Counted from the first letter of the stretch, positions 34,824 to 46,277 are shown. The stretch is DNA of 64,000 nt from Ypsolopha sequella (GCA_934047225.1 OW203985.1:11397201-11461200); one strand, 5' to 3'. Made by a program: numbers and translations. The notes: generated by a model from the letters alone, not told the origin.

Positions 34824-36340
34824 CACTGTTAGAAAAAATGTAATTTTACATGCAAAATTATTACATAAAAATGTGAATTTACCGGAATAATCGGGAGAAA
34901 CTACAGAAAAATGAGTAGAATTAAATAATTTTCGTTAATTCTACATAATTAGCGTAAATTTCACATAATTCTCGAATATTTTACAAAATTATTCTGTTTA
35001 TGTACAGATTTATTTGATTTTACTTGATAATTTGGTAATTTTACATGGTAATTTGGTAATATCTACATAAAATCTGTAATAAAACTATTTGTATATGTAA
35101 TTTTACATGTTGTAATGGAAATACTACACAAAAAGTGTTACTTTTTACATAAACTCTGTACTTTGACATTTTTTATGACAATTTACATTGTAACCTACAC
35201 TGATTTTACAGAAAAAAAAGGAAAATTACAGACTCTTGCGGTAGTGCCAAAAATACCTATAGACTTTACAAAAGTATATGTAAGTTTTTAAAAATAAAAT
35301 GTGTTTTTACATATTAGATGTAATTACTACCTTGCCTTGTGTAATTTTTACATAATTTGTATTTATATTTACAGCTTACAGTAAAGATACATATCATTCT
35401 GTGTTTTTACAAAATCGTACGGAAAATTACAATTGCAGTTGTATTTTTTTTTACACAAAAATGTTATTATAGGTACCGTGATGTAATAATTACATAAAAA
35501 GTTTTAATTTTACAGAAACTTTGTAATTATAAATTTGCAATGCTAATTCACATTTTTGTAACCACTGATTTTACAGAAAAATATGGAAAATTACAGACTC
35601 TTAAGAAAGTGCCCAACATGCCCATATATTTTACAAAAAGTATTATGTAATTTATTACATGCTATATGTGTTTTTACAGTTAGATGTAATTAATACCTTG
35701 TCTTGTGTAATTTTAACATATTTTATATGTATTTTTTATAGCTTACTGTAAAAGTTCATGTCATTCTGTAATAATACAATACCGTATAAAAAATTACAAT
35801 TGCAGTAGTATATTTTTTTACATATAAATGTAAATTTACGTACCGGGATGTAATAATTACATAAAAAGTTTTACTTTTACAGAATCTCTGTAATTATACA
35901 TTTGCTATGTTAATTCACATTGTTGTGAGTAGATACTGAGCTTACAGAAAAATATGGAAAATTACAGACTCTTAATGTAGTGCCACAACTGCCCAGAGAT
36001 TTTATTTACAGAAGTATATGTAATTTATTACATGTTGTATCTGTTTTTACAGTTAGATGTAATTAATATAATACCTATTCTTGTGTAATTTTAACATATT
36101 TTATATGTATTTTTACAGCTTATTGTATTTTTACAAAACCGTATGAAAAATTACAATTTTAAGTAGGTACCGTGATGTAATAATTAAATAAAAAGTTTAA
36201 CTTTTACATAATCTCTGTAATTCAACTATACATTTTGCTACGCTATTTTTATGTATGTACCTATGTACTTATATTTACTGCTTAGGTGTAAAAGTTCATG
36301 TCAACAAACAATTTTTATTTAACGTACCGTGATGCCTTAG
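34824..36340. repeat. Left subterminal repeat region of the CACTA-like element
   Basis: The region is saturated with TTACAT/ATGTAA and ATTTTACA words in both orientations. A unit of roughly 330-370 bp recurs in tandem: GATGTAATAATTACATAAAA begins at about 35480, 35849 and 36175 (last copy with one change), and a diverged start lies near 35115. There is no coding capacity. In CACTA elements such arrays are the transposase binding region. Confidence 0.75.
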
Positions 36341-36387
36341 AATAACGCCTAGTGTGTGTGTGTGTGTGTGTAGTGCAAACCGCAAAC

Positions 36388-36868
36388 AGAAAAAAAAAAC
36401 ACCGGCCAAGTCTGAGTCGGACTCGCGCATGAAGGGTTCCGTACCATTATCAATAGAAACGGCAAAAAAATCCTGTCTGTTGTATGGGAGCCCCCCTTAC
36501 ATATTTGTCTTATTTTAATTTTATTATTTATTTTTAAAGTGAATATATAACTAAGCATTTTGTGAATATTTCAAGCTTCTACCTGTTGCCGTTATTAATA
36601 TCCAGCAAAAACCTACGAATATTATTAGGCAAAAACGAGCAAAAAAAAAACAAGTTTGTTGTATGGGAGCCCCCTTTAATATTTATTTTATTCTGGTTTT
36701 TAATATTTGTTGTTAAAGCGGCAACAGAAATAGGTACATCATCTTTGAGAATTTCAACTGTCTAACTATCACGGTTCATGAGATACAGCCTGGTGACAGA
36801 CGGACAGACAGCAGAGTCTTAGTTATAGGGTCCCGTTTTAAATTTGGGTACGGAACCCTAAACTAAAA
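36388..36868 (+). repeat. Dispersed 'GGTTCCGTACC' repeat
   Basis: It begins with an A-run and ACACCGGCCAAGTCTGAG, contains AAGGGTTCCGTACC and two copies of GTATGGGAGCCCCC (about 36483 and 36661), and ends GACAGACGGACAGACAG and GGGTACGGAACCCTA. I recognise this as a very common lepidopteran dispersed repeat. The reverse of its 5' end (GACTCGCACTTGACCGTG) recurs at about 40548-40570. A TG simple repeat lies just upstream at 36351-36372. Confidence 0.65.
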
Positions 36869-37299
36869 AAGAAACCACATTCTCAGTCTGCTTGTGAGCG
36901 TAGCTGGAGAGTATTTACTCATGTTAACCATTCATAAGAGCACGAATAATGTTGCTGATTAAATGCATTTTTCCCTAAAAGTGGGTAAAATTTATTTATC
37001 GAATAAAGGAAACTAATGTATGACATATCTGAGAATGAAAAGAATGTTAGCCAAAAGTTAATGATTAAAAATCAATATTTAAAATCATAATTTAAAAAGC
37101 TTTAAGATTTCATAAATCATACATAAACAATTAATCTTATCTCTCCCTGTAATTGGTGACAGCCAAAATCTACCTCTGCCATGGTATTAAATTATTTATT
37201 TTTGTATTATTTGTGTCAACAAAAACAAGATGATATTAATATCCAGTCCAATTCATACTGGAGGCTTGGTAAGTTATCAGTATAACGGATAGGGCTTGC

Positions 37300-39010
37300 A
37301 ATATTCGAATAATATTAGGCCAGTGCATTCAGTTAATCTATCGACCAATCACGCTCCTGAGCCACACCTACAAACTGTTCTCAGGAGTTATCACGAATCG
37401 TCTCGCCCATCAATTCAACGATTTCCAACCTTCAGAGCAGGCTGGGTTTCGAAAAGGCTACAGCACCGTAGATCACATCCACATGCGAAGGCAGATTATG
37501 CAGAAAACCCAAGAGTATAATCAGCCCTTATGTCTAGCGTTTGTGGACTACGAGAAAGCGTTCGACTCCATTAAAACTTGGTTTGTTCTGCAGTCCTTGC
37601 AGCGATGCCAAGTTGACTGGCGTTACGTGGAGATGCTGAAATGTCTATATGACTCCGCTACGATATCCGTCCAAGTACAGGGTGTACAATCAAGGCCGAT
37701 ACACCTTCAGTAGGCCGTGAGACAGGGAGAAGTTTTTCCTCCAAAACTGTTTACCGCCGCGCGGGAGGACGTCTTCAAAACACTGGACTGGAATGGACGA
37801 GGCATAAACGTGAACGGAGAGTACATTTCACATCTTTGGTTTGCCGATGACATCGTGATAATGGCTGAATCGCTGCAAGAACTGGAGAAAATGCTGGGCA
37901 GCCTAGGCGATTCTTCCAGACGAGTAGGCCTGCGGATGAATTTGGAGAAGACTAAGTTCATGTTCAACTGTCATGTCATCCAAAGGCCAGTAACCGTCGA
38001 CAATGTCAGCATCGAAGTTGTTCAAAAATATATTTACCTGGGTCATGTTATCCAGCTGGGTAAAAACAACTTCAACGCCGAGGCTGACAGAAGAATAAGG
38101 ATGGGCAGCATTCGGGAAGTTGCGTCACATATTTACGTCACCAATACATACCGCAGTGCTTAAAGGCGAAATTATATAACCAGTGCGTCCTTCCAGTGAT
38201 GATGTACGGCGCTGAAACGTGGTCTCTGACCAAGGGCTTGAGCCGTCGATTTAAGGTCGCTCAACGGGCTATGGAGCAGGCTATGCTTGGGATATCTCTG
38301 ATGGATAAAATTCGAAACGAGGAAATCCGTCAGAGATCAAAAGTGAGCGGCATAGCCTGCCGAATTAGTAAGTTGAAGTGGCAGTGGGCTAGCCATATTT
38401 ATCGCTGAAACGATGGCCGTTGGGGCCGAAAGGCATTGGAATGGAGACCACGTACAGCAAAGCGTAGCGTAGGCCAACCTTCTGCCCGCTGGACCGATGA
38501 CCAGAAGGATTGCGGGTAGCGGCTGGATGAGGATAATGCAGGACCGCCAAGAGTGGCGAAATATAGGAGAGGCCTATGTCCAGCAGTGGACGAACACAGG
38601 CTGATGGATGGATGGATTCAGTTAATAGTCTGGGAGCTGAATATAACAAAAAACATTAAAAAATTCGAAATTCACTTGGCAACTGAGAAACTGTTCTTGA
38701 TCATATGCACATCATTCCTAGGCCGTCAAGCTAATTTCGACCTTGTTGATATATTACATTACAACCCCTTTGTGTTTTAGTCCAATTCACTCAGTTAATG
38801 GTCTGGAAGCAGAATATAACAAAAAAAAACAAAAAAGCCCATAAGGTCAAAATTAACTTGACACTTTAAAAACTGTTCTCGATTATATAATTTGTATAGT
38901 ATAGGGTGTCAAGCTAGTTTCAAACTTAGTGGCATCTTACAACCCCTTTGTTTTTTAGGCCAGTGCAGTCGTTAATGGTCTGGACTGGACATAACAAAAA
39001 ATATGTGGAT
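37300..39010. repeat. Tandem repeat of a unit of about 175 bp, split by LINE insertions
   Basis: The unit runs from CAGTTAATRGTCTGG through ATATAACAAAAAA to ACAACCCCTTTGTGTTTTAG. Copies start near 38616, 38792 and 38968, and the end of an earlier unit (TTAGGCCAGTGC) lies at 37315-37326. The RTE element at 37338-38615 sits in one unit and the minus-strand LINE tail at 39011 cuts another. Confidence 0.65.
37338..38615 (+). pseudogene. RTE-type LINE, 5' truncated, flanked by an 11-bp target duplication
   Basis: The reading starts inside the RT domain (YRPITLLSHTYKLF at 37339). It continues through FVDYEKAFDS and the active site LWFADDIVIM, then MMYGAETWSLTKG, and ends with the RTE pattern SARWTDDQKDCG. 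The 3' terminus has AGGCCTATGTCCAGCAGTGG followed by GATG repeats. ATTCAGTTAAT flanks both sides (37327-37337 and 38616-38626), proving insertion by target-primed reverse transcription with 5' truncation. A TAG at 37711-37713, a TAA at 38161-38163 and frame changes make it inactive. It inserted within the CACTA-like element and is therefore younger. Confidence 0.9.
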
Positions 39011-39345
39011 CCATCTATCCATCCATCAGCCTGTCTTTGTCCACCGCTGGACATAGGCCTTTCCAAGATTTCGTCACTTTTGGCGGTCCTCTTGGAAGAA
39101 ATGCCCATACTCACACACGCTGGGCTGGCGGGTTGGTGAGCGCGGTGCCCATCACCAGTCTGTTTTATAAAAGGCCGGCAATTAGGGATGGATATACTGC
39201 CATCAATCGGTCGCAGTATAGGTAAGGTGGGCTACCTGGTTGTGTGCCTGAGAGCTTTACCTTACTCTCCCTCGAATAACTTCGGGGGGGTTTGCGAGTA
39301 AGATGGTGGTACCTCTACAGTCGAGCTCGGCATAAGCTCTACCAC
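39011..39345 (-). mobile_element. RTE-type LINE 3' end, copy 2 (minus strand)
   Basis: This is the reverse complement of the family at 40164-40526: the plus strand reads CCATCTATCCATCCATCAGC at its left edge and ends in ACCACTCTAG. It interrupts the third unit of the tandem repeat at 37300-39010. Confidence 0.6.
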
Positions 39346-39589
39346 TCTAGAAATTACGTGCATATGATCGAGAGCAGTTTGTGATAATTTGCACAAGCTT
39401 TTATTTAGTATTATTATTTCTACTATTAAAAATCACATGTGACCTATCTACAAAAAGCTAAAGAATAATATGATTTCAAATAATATTATATTTTTGTTAC
39501 AAATGTTATGTTTACCAAATATCGATCTACCGACTATAATCACTTAAAGATAATAAATTCTTGAAATTTGGCACAAAAATATTATTAAT

Positions 39590-40040
39590 TTGCCCAATCC
39601 TTAAAATACAATATGGATATCAAATTGTAGATATTAAATTGCTGATTGTAAAAATATGTACTTTAGCTATATTTTCTTGCACTGATTTCGAGAAATCTTT
39701 GAAAAACCACAAGTATCTCCCCCCCTTATCCCTGAAACTGGTGGCCCGAAAAATATGAAAAAAAATAATCGATTATAACTATTACAAAAACTAAAACTAT
39801 AGGGATTCAAAAAAAGTTGAACACAAATGAGAAATATGAAAAAATAAGTAAAATAAATTAAAAAATACATTTTATAAAAATACAATATGGGTATCAAATT
39901 GTAGGTATAAAACAGCTGACTGTAAAAATAATAAAGTTTGGTTATATTTACTTGCACCTACTTTGATAAATCCTCGAAAAACTACAAACAACGTATGCCC
40001 TCCCCCCCTTATGTCTAAAACTAGTAGACCGAAAAATAAG
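39590..40040. repeat. Two direct copies of a unit of about 170 bp
   Basis: AAATACAATATGGRTATCAA starts a copy near 39604 and again near 39879. Both run through TGTAAAAATA and TATTTACTTGCAC-like sequence to a C-rich patch (CCCCCCTTAT) and a CCGAAAAATA end. No gene was recognised. Confidence 0.6.
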
Positions 40041-40163
40041 TAAAATATCACAGTAATATGTGCTTACGTAAAGATTACAGGAAAAATATAGCGGTTGAGA
40101 AATTCACGAAAACAAATCAGAAATTTAAATTTTTCATCCACATTTTTCATTCATACGGAAAAG

Positions 40164-40526
40164 TGGTAGAGCTGATGCCGGGCTCGACTGTGGAGGTACC
40201 ACCATCTTACTCGCAAACCCCCCCGAAGTTATTCGGGGGAGAGTAAGAGGACAGCTCTCAGGCACAAAACCAGGTAGCCCATCTTACCTGGGACCGATTG
40301 ATGGCGGTATATCCATCCCCAATTGCCGGGCCCATTTATATAAAACAGACTGGTGACGGGCAGCGGCGTCACTGGTGTGAGGGTAACGTCACCGCGCTCA
40401 CCAACCCGCCTGCCCAGCGTGTGTGAGTATGGGCATTTCTTCCAAGAGGACCGCGAAGAGTGGTATTCTCTTGTAAAGGCCTATGTCCAACAGTGGACGA
40501 AGACAAGCTGATGGATGGATGGATGG
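40164..40526 (+). mobile_element. RTE-type LINE 3' end, copy 3
   Basis: This is the most complete of the three tails. It runs from TGGTAGAGCTGATGCCGGG to CCTATGTCCAACAGTGGACG and finishes with GATG repeats (GATGGATGGATGG). It is 5' truncated, with no coding sequence left. Confidence 0.65.
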
Positions 40527-42649
40527 AACCCTAGGTACGCGATTCTGACTCGCACTTGACCGTGTTTTTTTTAATGAGCTGTTAGAAAATCCCAATAGAC
40601 ACATGAGACTTTTCATCTTCATGTCTCAGGATGGCGGGTCCAGTGCTACACCGCAAAGGGCATGTCCTACCTATGAGGTAAAGCACTGTTAAAGACAAAC
40701 GTAACCTACCACTTTAAATCAGGTGGGCCATCTGCTTGTTTCTTGATTAGCTCAACTTTCCAATATTTGCAATGAACTGGGAAGTTGATATTCTTTTATT
40801 TAAATTACATAAAATTTCATTTTTTTGTTTGTACGAAAAAGATACATGTGCTTGTCAAATTATCCCTTCCCACCCATAGTGATTAATCGTCACGTTTTTA
40901 TGATCCCCTCCCTCCCTATTCAAACCTCACGTGATTAAAGGACGACCCCACAAGTCATACAAATGTAAAGAAAAAGACTGACTGTATGGGCTCAGATCCT
41001 TTTGCCTTCGATAAAAGGGAAAAATATGCACAAAAATTTGTCACGCCTAATAAAACGTAAAATTTATTTATATAAGGTGAAATTTAATCAACCACCCGAA
41101 TTCATACTGGAGACTTGGTTAGTGATCAGGAACAATGTTTAGTGACCCCTCAGCTGAAACACGAAAAAAAATTTTTTTGCTACTATAGTAGGAATTGTAT
41201 TTGAACTAGTTCAGGTCGTATAGGAAGAAAATATTCTAAAACATTTACATATCGCCTTAAATTGTTATTATTAAAAACATTTCTTTATTAATTTTATAGT
41301 ATTTATTGTATATTACTGTACCATTTCTTCTTTTCCAGGATTAAAAGAAACCACAAAAAAATGCTGATATCATTTTTGAGTAATGTTAAAAGTACTAAAT
41401 AAAATTGAAATTGTGCATATTGTAGGTATTAAAATACGAAAATTTAAAAAAGCGTAATTTTTCTTGTGAAAATGTTACTTTTCGGACAGTCTTGGGTTAC
41501 TTTTGCGGACATAGCACTGGCAACACTGCACTGGGCGAGTAAGAGCGTTGCCGTTTTAGCGACTTTGTCGCTAGATCTAGCGGATTTTTGAGACTTTTAG
41601 GGGTTATTTTTAAGACTTAGACCGTAAAAAATCGAAGACATTGTTGTTTTTCAATAATATTCTAGCAAGTAAATAATTTTTTTTTTCTAAATTGGCACGA
41701 AATGAACGTACATTTCTTTTTTGTATCATATTTTTGATTTGCGTTCCTTCACGGCGAATTTCGTTCCTTTTTAGTCAACCCGGCGCGGCGCGGCGCAAAG
41801 AGTATATTGAATATCGGAAACGGCGTTCTAAATCTCCAATCCCTAGTGGCAACACTGGTAATGACAAAAGTTTCGGCAGGACGGTGAGTGACGACTGAGG
41901 ATAGAAAAGTAATTACATAATTAAATAATATAATAAACGTCAAATTCTTTAAGTTTGAAGACTACCTACCAACCATCACAAAATCCAAGTGGCGAATCTT
42001 TCTCGGTAAGTTTATTTAGATTTCTTAATGATCGAGCAAACGATCGGACGCGACGCCAATCGCCATCTTATCCTTTGAAAAATTTCCATGCATTGCCATT
42101 GACTTTTACGTTGTGCATTGCATGCATTGAATCAATTATGTTTGCATTGCATGATTTTATCGACACATTATTAGAAGTCAGATAAAATGGCATTGAATTG
42201 AACTATATATGGGTAGACGCTTGAATAAGCACGTTTGTGGCTGAGCTTCAGCTTCCAGAAGCGCGCCAAGCGGTGCTTCTTGCGAAGTTTAGAGTCTTAT
42301 TTGATTGTTGTATAGTTATGGGAGTTTCGGATTCCTAAGGTGTCTTTTGTGTGTGAACGGTTGACTTCAGAACTTGAAAAATCCATGACTTTTGCACCAG
42401 GTTTTGATTGTTTTATATGCAGTGTTGATAAGGTCGCACAGTAGTAATTTTCTTGAAACATCTCGTTGCGAGAATGGCATAGTCATCTGCATATCCCACG
42501 GTGAAGAGCCTGTGGCCATTCAGTTTGCGGATAAGTTTGTCTTTGACTGTTCTCTAGGTACCTATATGTATGTGCTCGGTGAGCTGAGTACACTTGGAAA
42601 CCGACATTCTTGTCATATTCAATACCTATAGATATATTTTGTGTTACAG
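40527..42649. other. Upstream region of the CACTA-like genes, no coding region called
   Basis: A reversed scrap of the GGTTCCGTACC repeat lies at about 40530-40572. GC-rich sequence near 41780-41800 (CGGCGCGGCGCGGCGC) is unusual in this AT-rich window and could mark a promoter or 5' exon. Open frames at 41692-41898 and 42392-42631 have no recognisable content. A good splice acceptor (TTTTGTGTTACAG) ends at 42649, so the gene that follows may have an upstream 5' UTR exon in this interval. Confidence 0.4.
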
Positions 42650-42667
42650 ATCAATCAGGCTTTCACA

Positions 42668-42761
42668 ATGCCTATTATAAAAGTGTGGTCAATAGACCAC
42701 ACTGAAAAGAAGGCAGTTTGCCTATCAAACGAGATAACTATCAGCCAGTTACTGGAGAAGG
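42668..42761 (+). CDS. CIDE-N/SAMD3-like protein of the CACTA-like element, exon 1
   Basis: This begins at an ATG (ACAATGC context) 18 bases after a possible acceptor at 42649. It encodes MPIIKVWSIDHTEKKAVCLS and then a leucine-rich ISQLLEK, and stops in phase 1 at the donor G|GTAATA. Joined to exon 2, it gives the first strands and helix of what looks like a ubiquitin-fold CIDE-N domain. The join is supported because both exons agree in phase and the domain is continuous across it. The intron (42762-44491) is stuffed with MITEs. No transcript evidence is available, so the exon is a prediction. Confidence 0.6.
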
Positions 42762-43364
42762 GTAATAAATGTTATCAGACAATTATGCAACTGTAGTTAT
42801 CTTGTGAGTATATAGAACCAGTAGGTACTTAGAATATATCTTATAGAATACTTAACCTATTATATGATATTATAGAATAGATATTTATCATATCAATTTT
42901 ATTGTATTGCATTATCGGGCTGCAGAGAACATAGTTCTCTCATGGACATTTCATAAAGGAACCATGTTCGGGAAACATTTTCGCAGAATATCTATTTTAG
43001 TTCTGCTGGTTCAGATGTACCTTTCGGTTCATGCAATCAGATCAGTAATGCATAGGCACACATCCCGAGGAGGAATCGGAGGGGTCTACTCCCATGGATG
43101 TGGGCATGTTGAGTCCGGCCTAAGACTAGACCCTCTGTCTTGTCCCATGGATGTGTGCCGTAGTGTCTGGCCCACATATACAAAACTATTTAAATATCAC
43201 TTTCGTCATCAAGAGTTAAATAATGAATGAATTTTGACTGCACCTTAACGTTGTAGCATGAACATTCATTTACTATTTATGTAATAACTGAAATCGCCTT
43301 CACTTGTTGATTAGTTTGATAATAAGTATCAGATTAGATGGGCTGTAGTATAGTACCTATGCTT

Positions 43365-43590
43365 ATGCAGGGTAGCCCAGTTATAGTAGTCCAAGTGAAA
43401 ACCAGGGGTAGAGGAATTCATGGCACATTCTAATAACCCCCATGTATGTTCTATGATGTTGGATAGGTTAGGAGTAATAATTTGGTGAACAAACACGTGT
43501 GTACTGAGTACAGGCAGCGTAATGAGTGTATATATATATATATATATATATAGTTTTCACTTGGACTACTATAACTGGGCCACCCTGTAT
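43365..43590. mobile_element. MITE with ATRCAGGGTAGCCCAGTTAT-like ends, in the intron
   Basis: Inverted arms of about 37 bp (CAGTTATAGTAGTCCAAGTG and its complement) bracket the element, and a TA simple repeat lies at about 43530-43552. It sits in the intron between exons 1 and 2 of the CIDE-N/SAMD3-like gene. Confidence 0.6.
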
Positions 43591-43776
43591 GTAGAGCTTG
43601 TAGCTTATAGAATTTCTGTCTTGTTTTATATATATACAAGGTGTCCCAGAACTTTTAAAGAAAGGGATGCGTGTGCCCTGATAATGTAAGTACCCAATAG
43701 AGGGTGTTGACGTCTAATCATATGCAGCAGATTTTAACAAATTTTTGACAGAAAGACAATGACGAATATACATCTG

Positions 43777-44203
43777 AAAATCTGTTAAAGGGAACCCTTG
43801 CGAGACGCCTGGGAGATGTGAGACATTGTAACTCTGTCTGTCCATCCGTTACTAATTACATTATGACACGATTATACACTTCTCATCAAAAAAATCGAAA
43901 CACTTCTCAAGTTCATGTATTTAATGGATTATTAGGAAAATATTGCATTATGCGAAGAAATTAAAATGTAATATAACAGAGTACAAGGTTTCGCATTCCC
44001 TATGTATGTGGCATTTTCATTTTTTCGTATCATACAATATTTTTCTAATAATCCATTAAATACATGGACTTTAGAAGTGTTTCGATTTTTTTGATGAGAA
44101 GTGTATAATCGTGTCATAATATAATTAGTAACGGATGGACAGACAGAGTTACAATGTTTCACATCTCCCAGGCGTCTCGCGAGGGTTCCCTTTAACAGAT
44201 TTT
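43777..44203. mobile_element. Large palindrome around Tc1-like ends, in the intron
   Basis: Arms of about 185 bp start AAAATCTGTTAAAGGGAACC and pair along their length. Within them the inner ends TACACTTCTCATCAAAAAAA and TCGAAACACTTC resemble Tc1-like transposon termini (about 43874-43910 and 44065-44105). It appears to be a Tc1-type MITE inside a larger inverted duplication. Confidence 0.65.
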
Positions 44204-44303
44204 CTAACACTTAATCTTAAAATCGAAGATGTACCCTTTTATGTATAGTATTACCCTCTTTCGGGATTGCATACATAATTAATATAATACATTCATGTAC
44301 TTA

Positions 44304-44410
44304 CGCCTGTCTCCCAGTGGGGTAGGCAGAGACTACAGAGATGTCCATCTGTTATGATTCAGACACACCTATTTCGTCTCTTCCACATCCATCAAATAGA
44401 GTCATACAAG
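44304..44410. repeat. Common lepidopteran dispersed repeat fragment
   Basis: It begins CTTACGCCTGTCTCCCAGTG and GGTAGGCAGAGACTACAGAG, words I recognise from a widespread lepidopteran repeat. It lies just upstream of the exon 2 acceptor. Confidence 0.5.
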
Positions 44411-44491
44411 CTCTTCTATTCTGGGTAGGTACTTGTGAGATTAACAATATAATGAACCAATTATTGTGACCTTCTGTTGTTTATTTTGCAG

Positions 44492-45592
44492 CAAACGCTA
44501 AAGGACTTAAGGGAAACAAGGTGTTTTTAATTGATGGAACCGAAATTGACGATGATGAAGCAATAATAGAGTTAAAAGAAAACCCATTTCTTGTTGGGGA
44601 CGAATACTATACAACAATAGACAACAGAGTTAGGAGACATTCCACAGATAGTGCTAGTACAGTCAGCAATTTACAACCATCACCATCTTCTATCAAAAGT
44701 AATAGCAGCTCTGATAATAATACGGCATTTATTATCCCATACGATAAAATACCAAATTCATTGTTGGCTAAGCTCGATCTCGATTCAGGTCTAGGGAATT
44801 CAGATCTCAATGCACTTATCAGGTTTTTGGCTCAGGAGGTGATCCATGATATCCCACATCCTACGAGATCACTATATAGAGTGATATCTCAAGATTTATG
44901 TGAACGGTACCCGTGTTTATATGACAGAGATGAAGATACCAGAGCTTTGATCGGATCTGGCTATAATACAGTGTTCAAAAAGATTGAGGAAAGAATACAT
45001 TATCTTCAGAGACCAAACAAATCATCTGGAAATAATGCAATCTCCAATAGAAAAATTAAACAAATTAAAAACTTAAGTGCAGGATGTAAAGAATGGCAGC
45101 CGGCTATACCAAAAGAAGAAACTGCAGAGAGTCTACGTGATAAACAGTTGTGGCTTGCAACAAATTCAACCATCAAAGAAAGGGATGAAGAAAAAGTAGA
45201 GCATTACATGGAGGTCACCTATTCATACGCAAGACAGTTTCTAAACACGACCCCATCTATATCAGCTGCCATTGCAGAATGGCCTGTCCTAATGGAACCC
45301 AAATATATGCTAAAACACTTCGAAAGGCTGTGTTACATTAACACCTCAGAGTGCATGAGCACATTTCAAGAAAAAAGTGCAAAGGCTATCGACAGAGTCA
45401 AAAATTTGGTAAAAAATACAGAGGCTGCAGCGGTTGAAGACAACGATCTTCTAACATTTTTGAAACTTGTTGGAGACTACTTCAAAGAAGACTTGACTGT
45501 CCTTTTTCAGAACTGTCAAGCTGTGACAAAATCTGATATCTCCCATTCATCTAAAACTCCATCACCAAGCATTATTTCAATAAATGACGGAG
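44492..45592 (+). CDS. CIDE-N/SAMD3-like protein, exon 2
   Basis: The exon starts after TTTATTTTGCAG, completes an alanine codon begun in exon 1, and ends in phase 1 at GACGGAG|GTGAGG. Its first residues, ANAKGLKGNKVFLIDGTEID and then DDEAI, match the acidic DGTEIDDDE signature of CIDE-N domains. A serine-rich linker follows. The body (HPTRSLYRVISQDLCERYPC, LIGSGYNTVFKKIEERIHYL, NRKIKQIKNLSAGCKEWQP) resembles the long C-terminal region of SAMD3-like proteins that I recall as abundant in fish genomes and likely transposon-borne. I know no biochemical role. Its place beside the transposase suggests an accessory factor. The frame is intact over 367 codons. Confidence 0.75.
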
Positions 45593-46005
45593 GTGAGGTT
45601 TCTTCTTATATTTAATTTTCTATTACAAGTTCCTGTAACTGAGAAGAGGGGCAATGTTGTTTTTGATTGGCAATTGTTTTGATGACAAATGACAGAGCTC
45701 AATAACTCAATCAGGTGTTCAGATTGATTTATTGAGCTCTATCGATTTACATAAAACTGATGAATGCATAAATATGTTAAAAAAATGACCTAGGTAAATA
45801 TGTTCAACTTTTATCAGTTTCGATTCACCTTGCTTGTTCATATCATTTTACACATTTTGCCTACCAGATTATCTGAAGAGCTAGTGTAGGTATTTCATAA
45901 TTATATTCATAGCTTTTTGATCTATGAATATAATTATTAAATACACTCTGCCATGTTAGGTTATCTCTAAAGCACTGCTTTAACAAATTCCTTTCATGTT
46001 CACAG

Positions 46006-46277
46006 ATACTGACAAAATCTACTATTTAGTAGTTGAAAAACAAATCATCAGCGAAATCTCAACATTCAGTGATTCAGTGAAGATTCTATGTGCCGCATAC
46101 TACTTATTCAATTTGGCCTACCCTCAAGAAACCCAATGTGTTTTGGAGTTTATACAGCGGTATATTTTCAAGATAAACCCTACAGAGGGAAGCAAAGTGA
46201 AGAAAACAACAAAGCAGCTAAGAGGTAACATTCTTTCAAAGGTGCTGTCACTAATTAATAAACTGAGAAAAGATTGA
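46006..46277 (+). CDS. CIDE-N/SAMD3-like protein, exon 3 with stop
   Basis: The exon follows the acceptor CATGTTCACAG and finishes an aspartate codon begun in exon 2. It encodes 89 further residues (DKIYYLVVEKQIISEISTFS, then a helix-rich YYLFNLAYP region and a lysine-rich KKTTKQL end) and stops at TGA 46275-46277. Phase agreement across both introns gives a predicted protein of about 488 residues. The next gene starts only 8 nt downstream. Without the exon 2 to 3 splice, exon 2 would run to TAA at 45613-45615, so a shorter isoform is possible. Confidence 0.7.

Noticed and set aside
42964..43230. An 88-codon frame with a signal-peptide-like start (MFGKHFRRISILVLLVQMYL) in the accessory-gene intron
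   Set aside because: It contains two copies of a TCCCATGGATGTG word typical of a lepidopteran dispersed repeat, has no recognisable domain, and lies in a repeat-filled intron.
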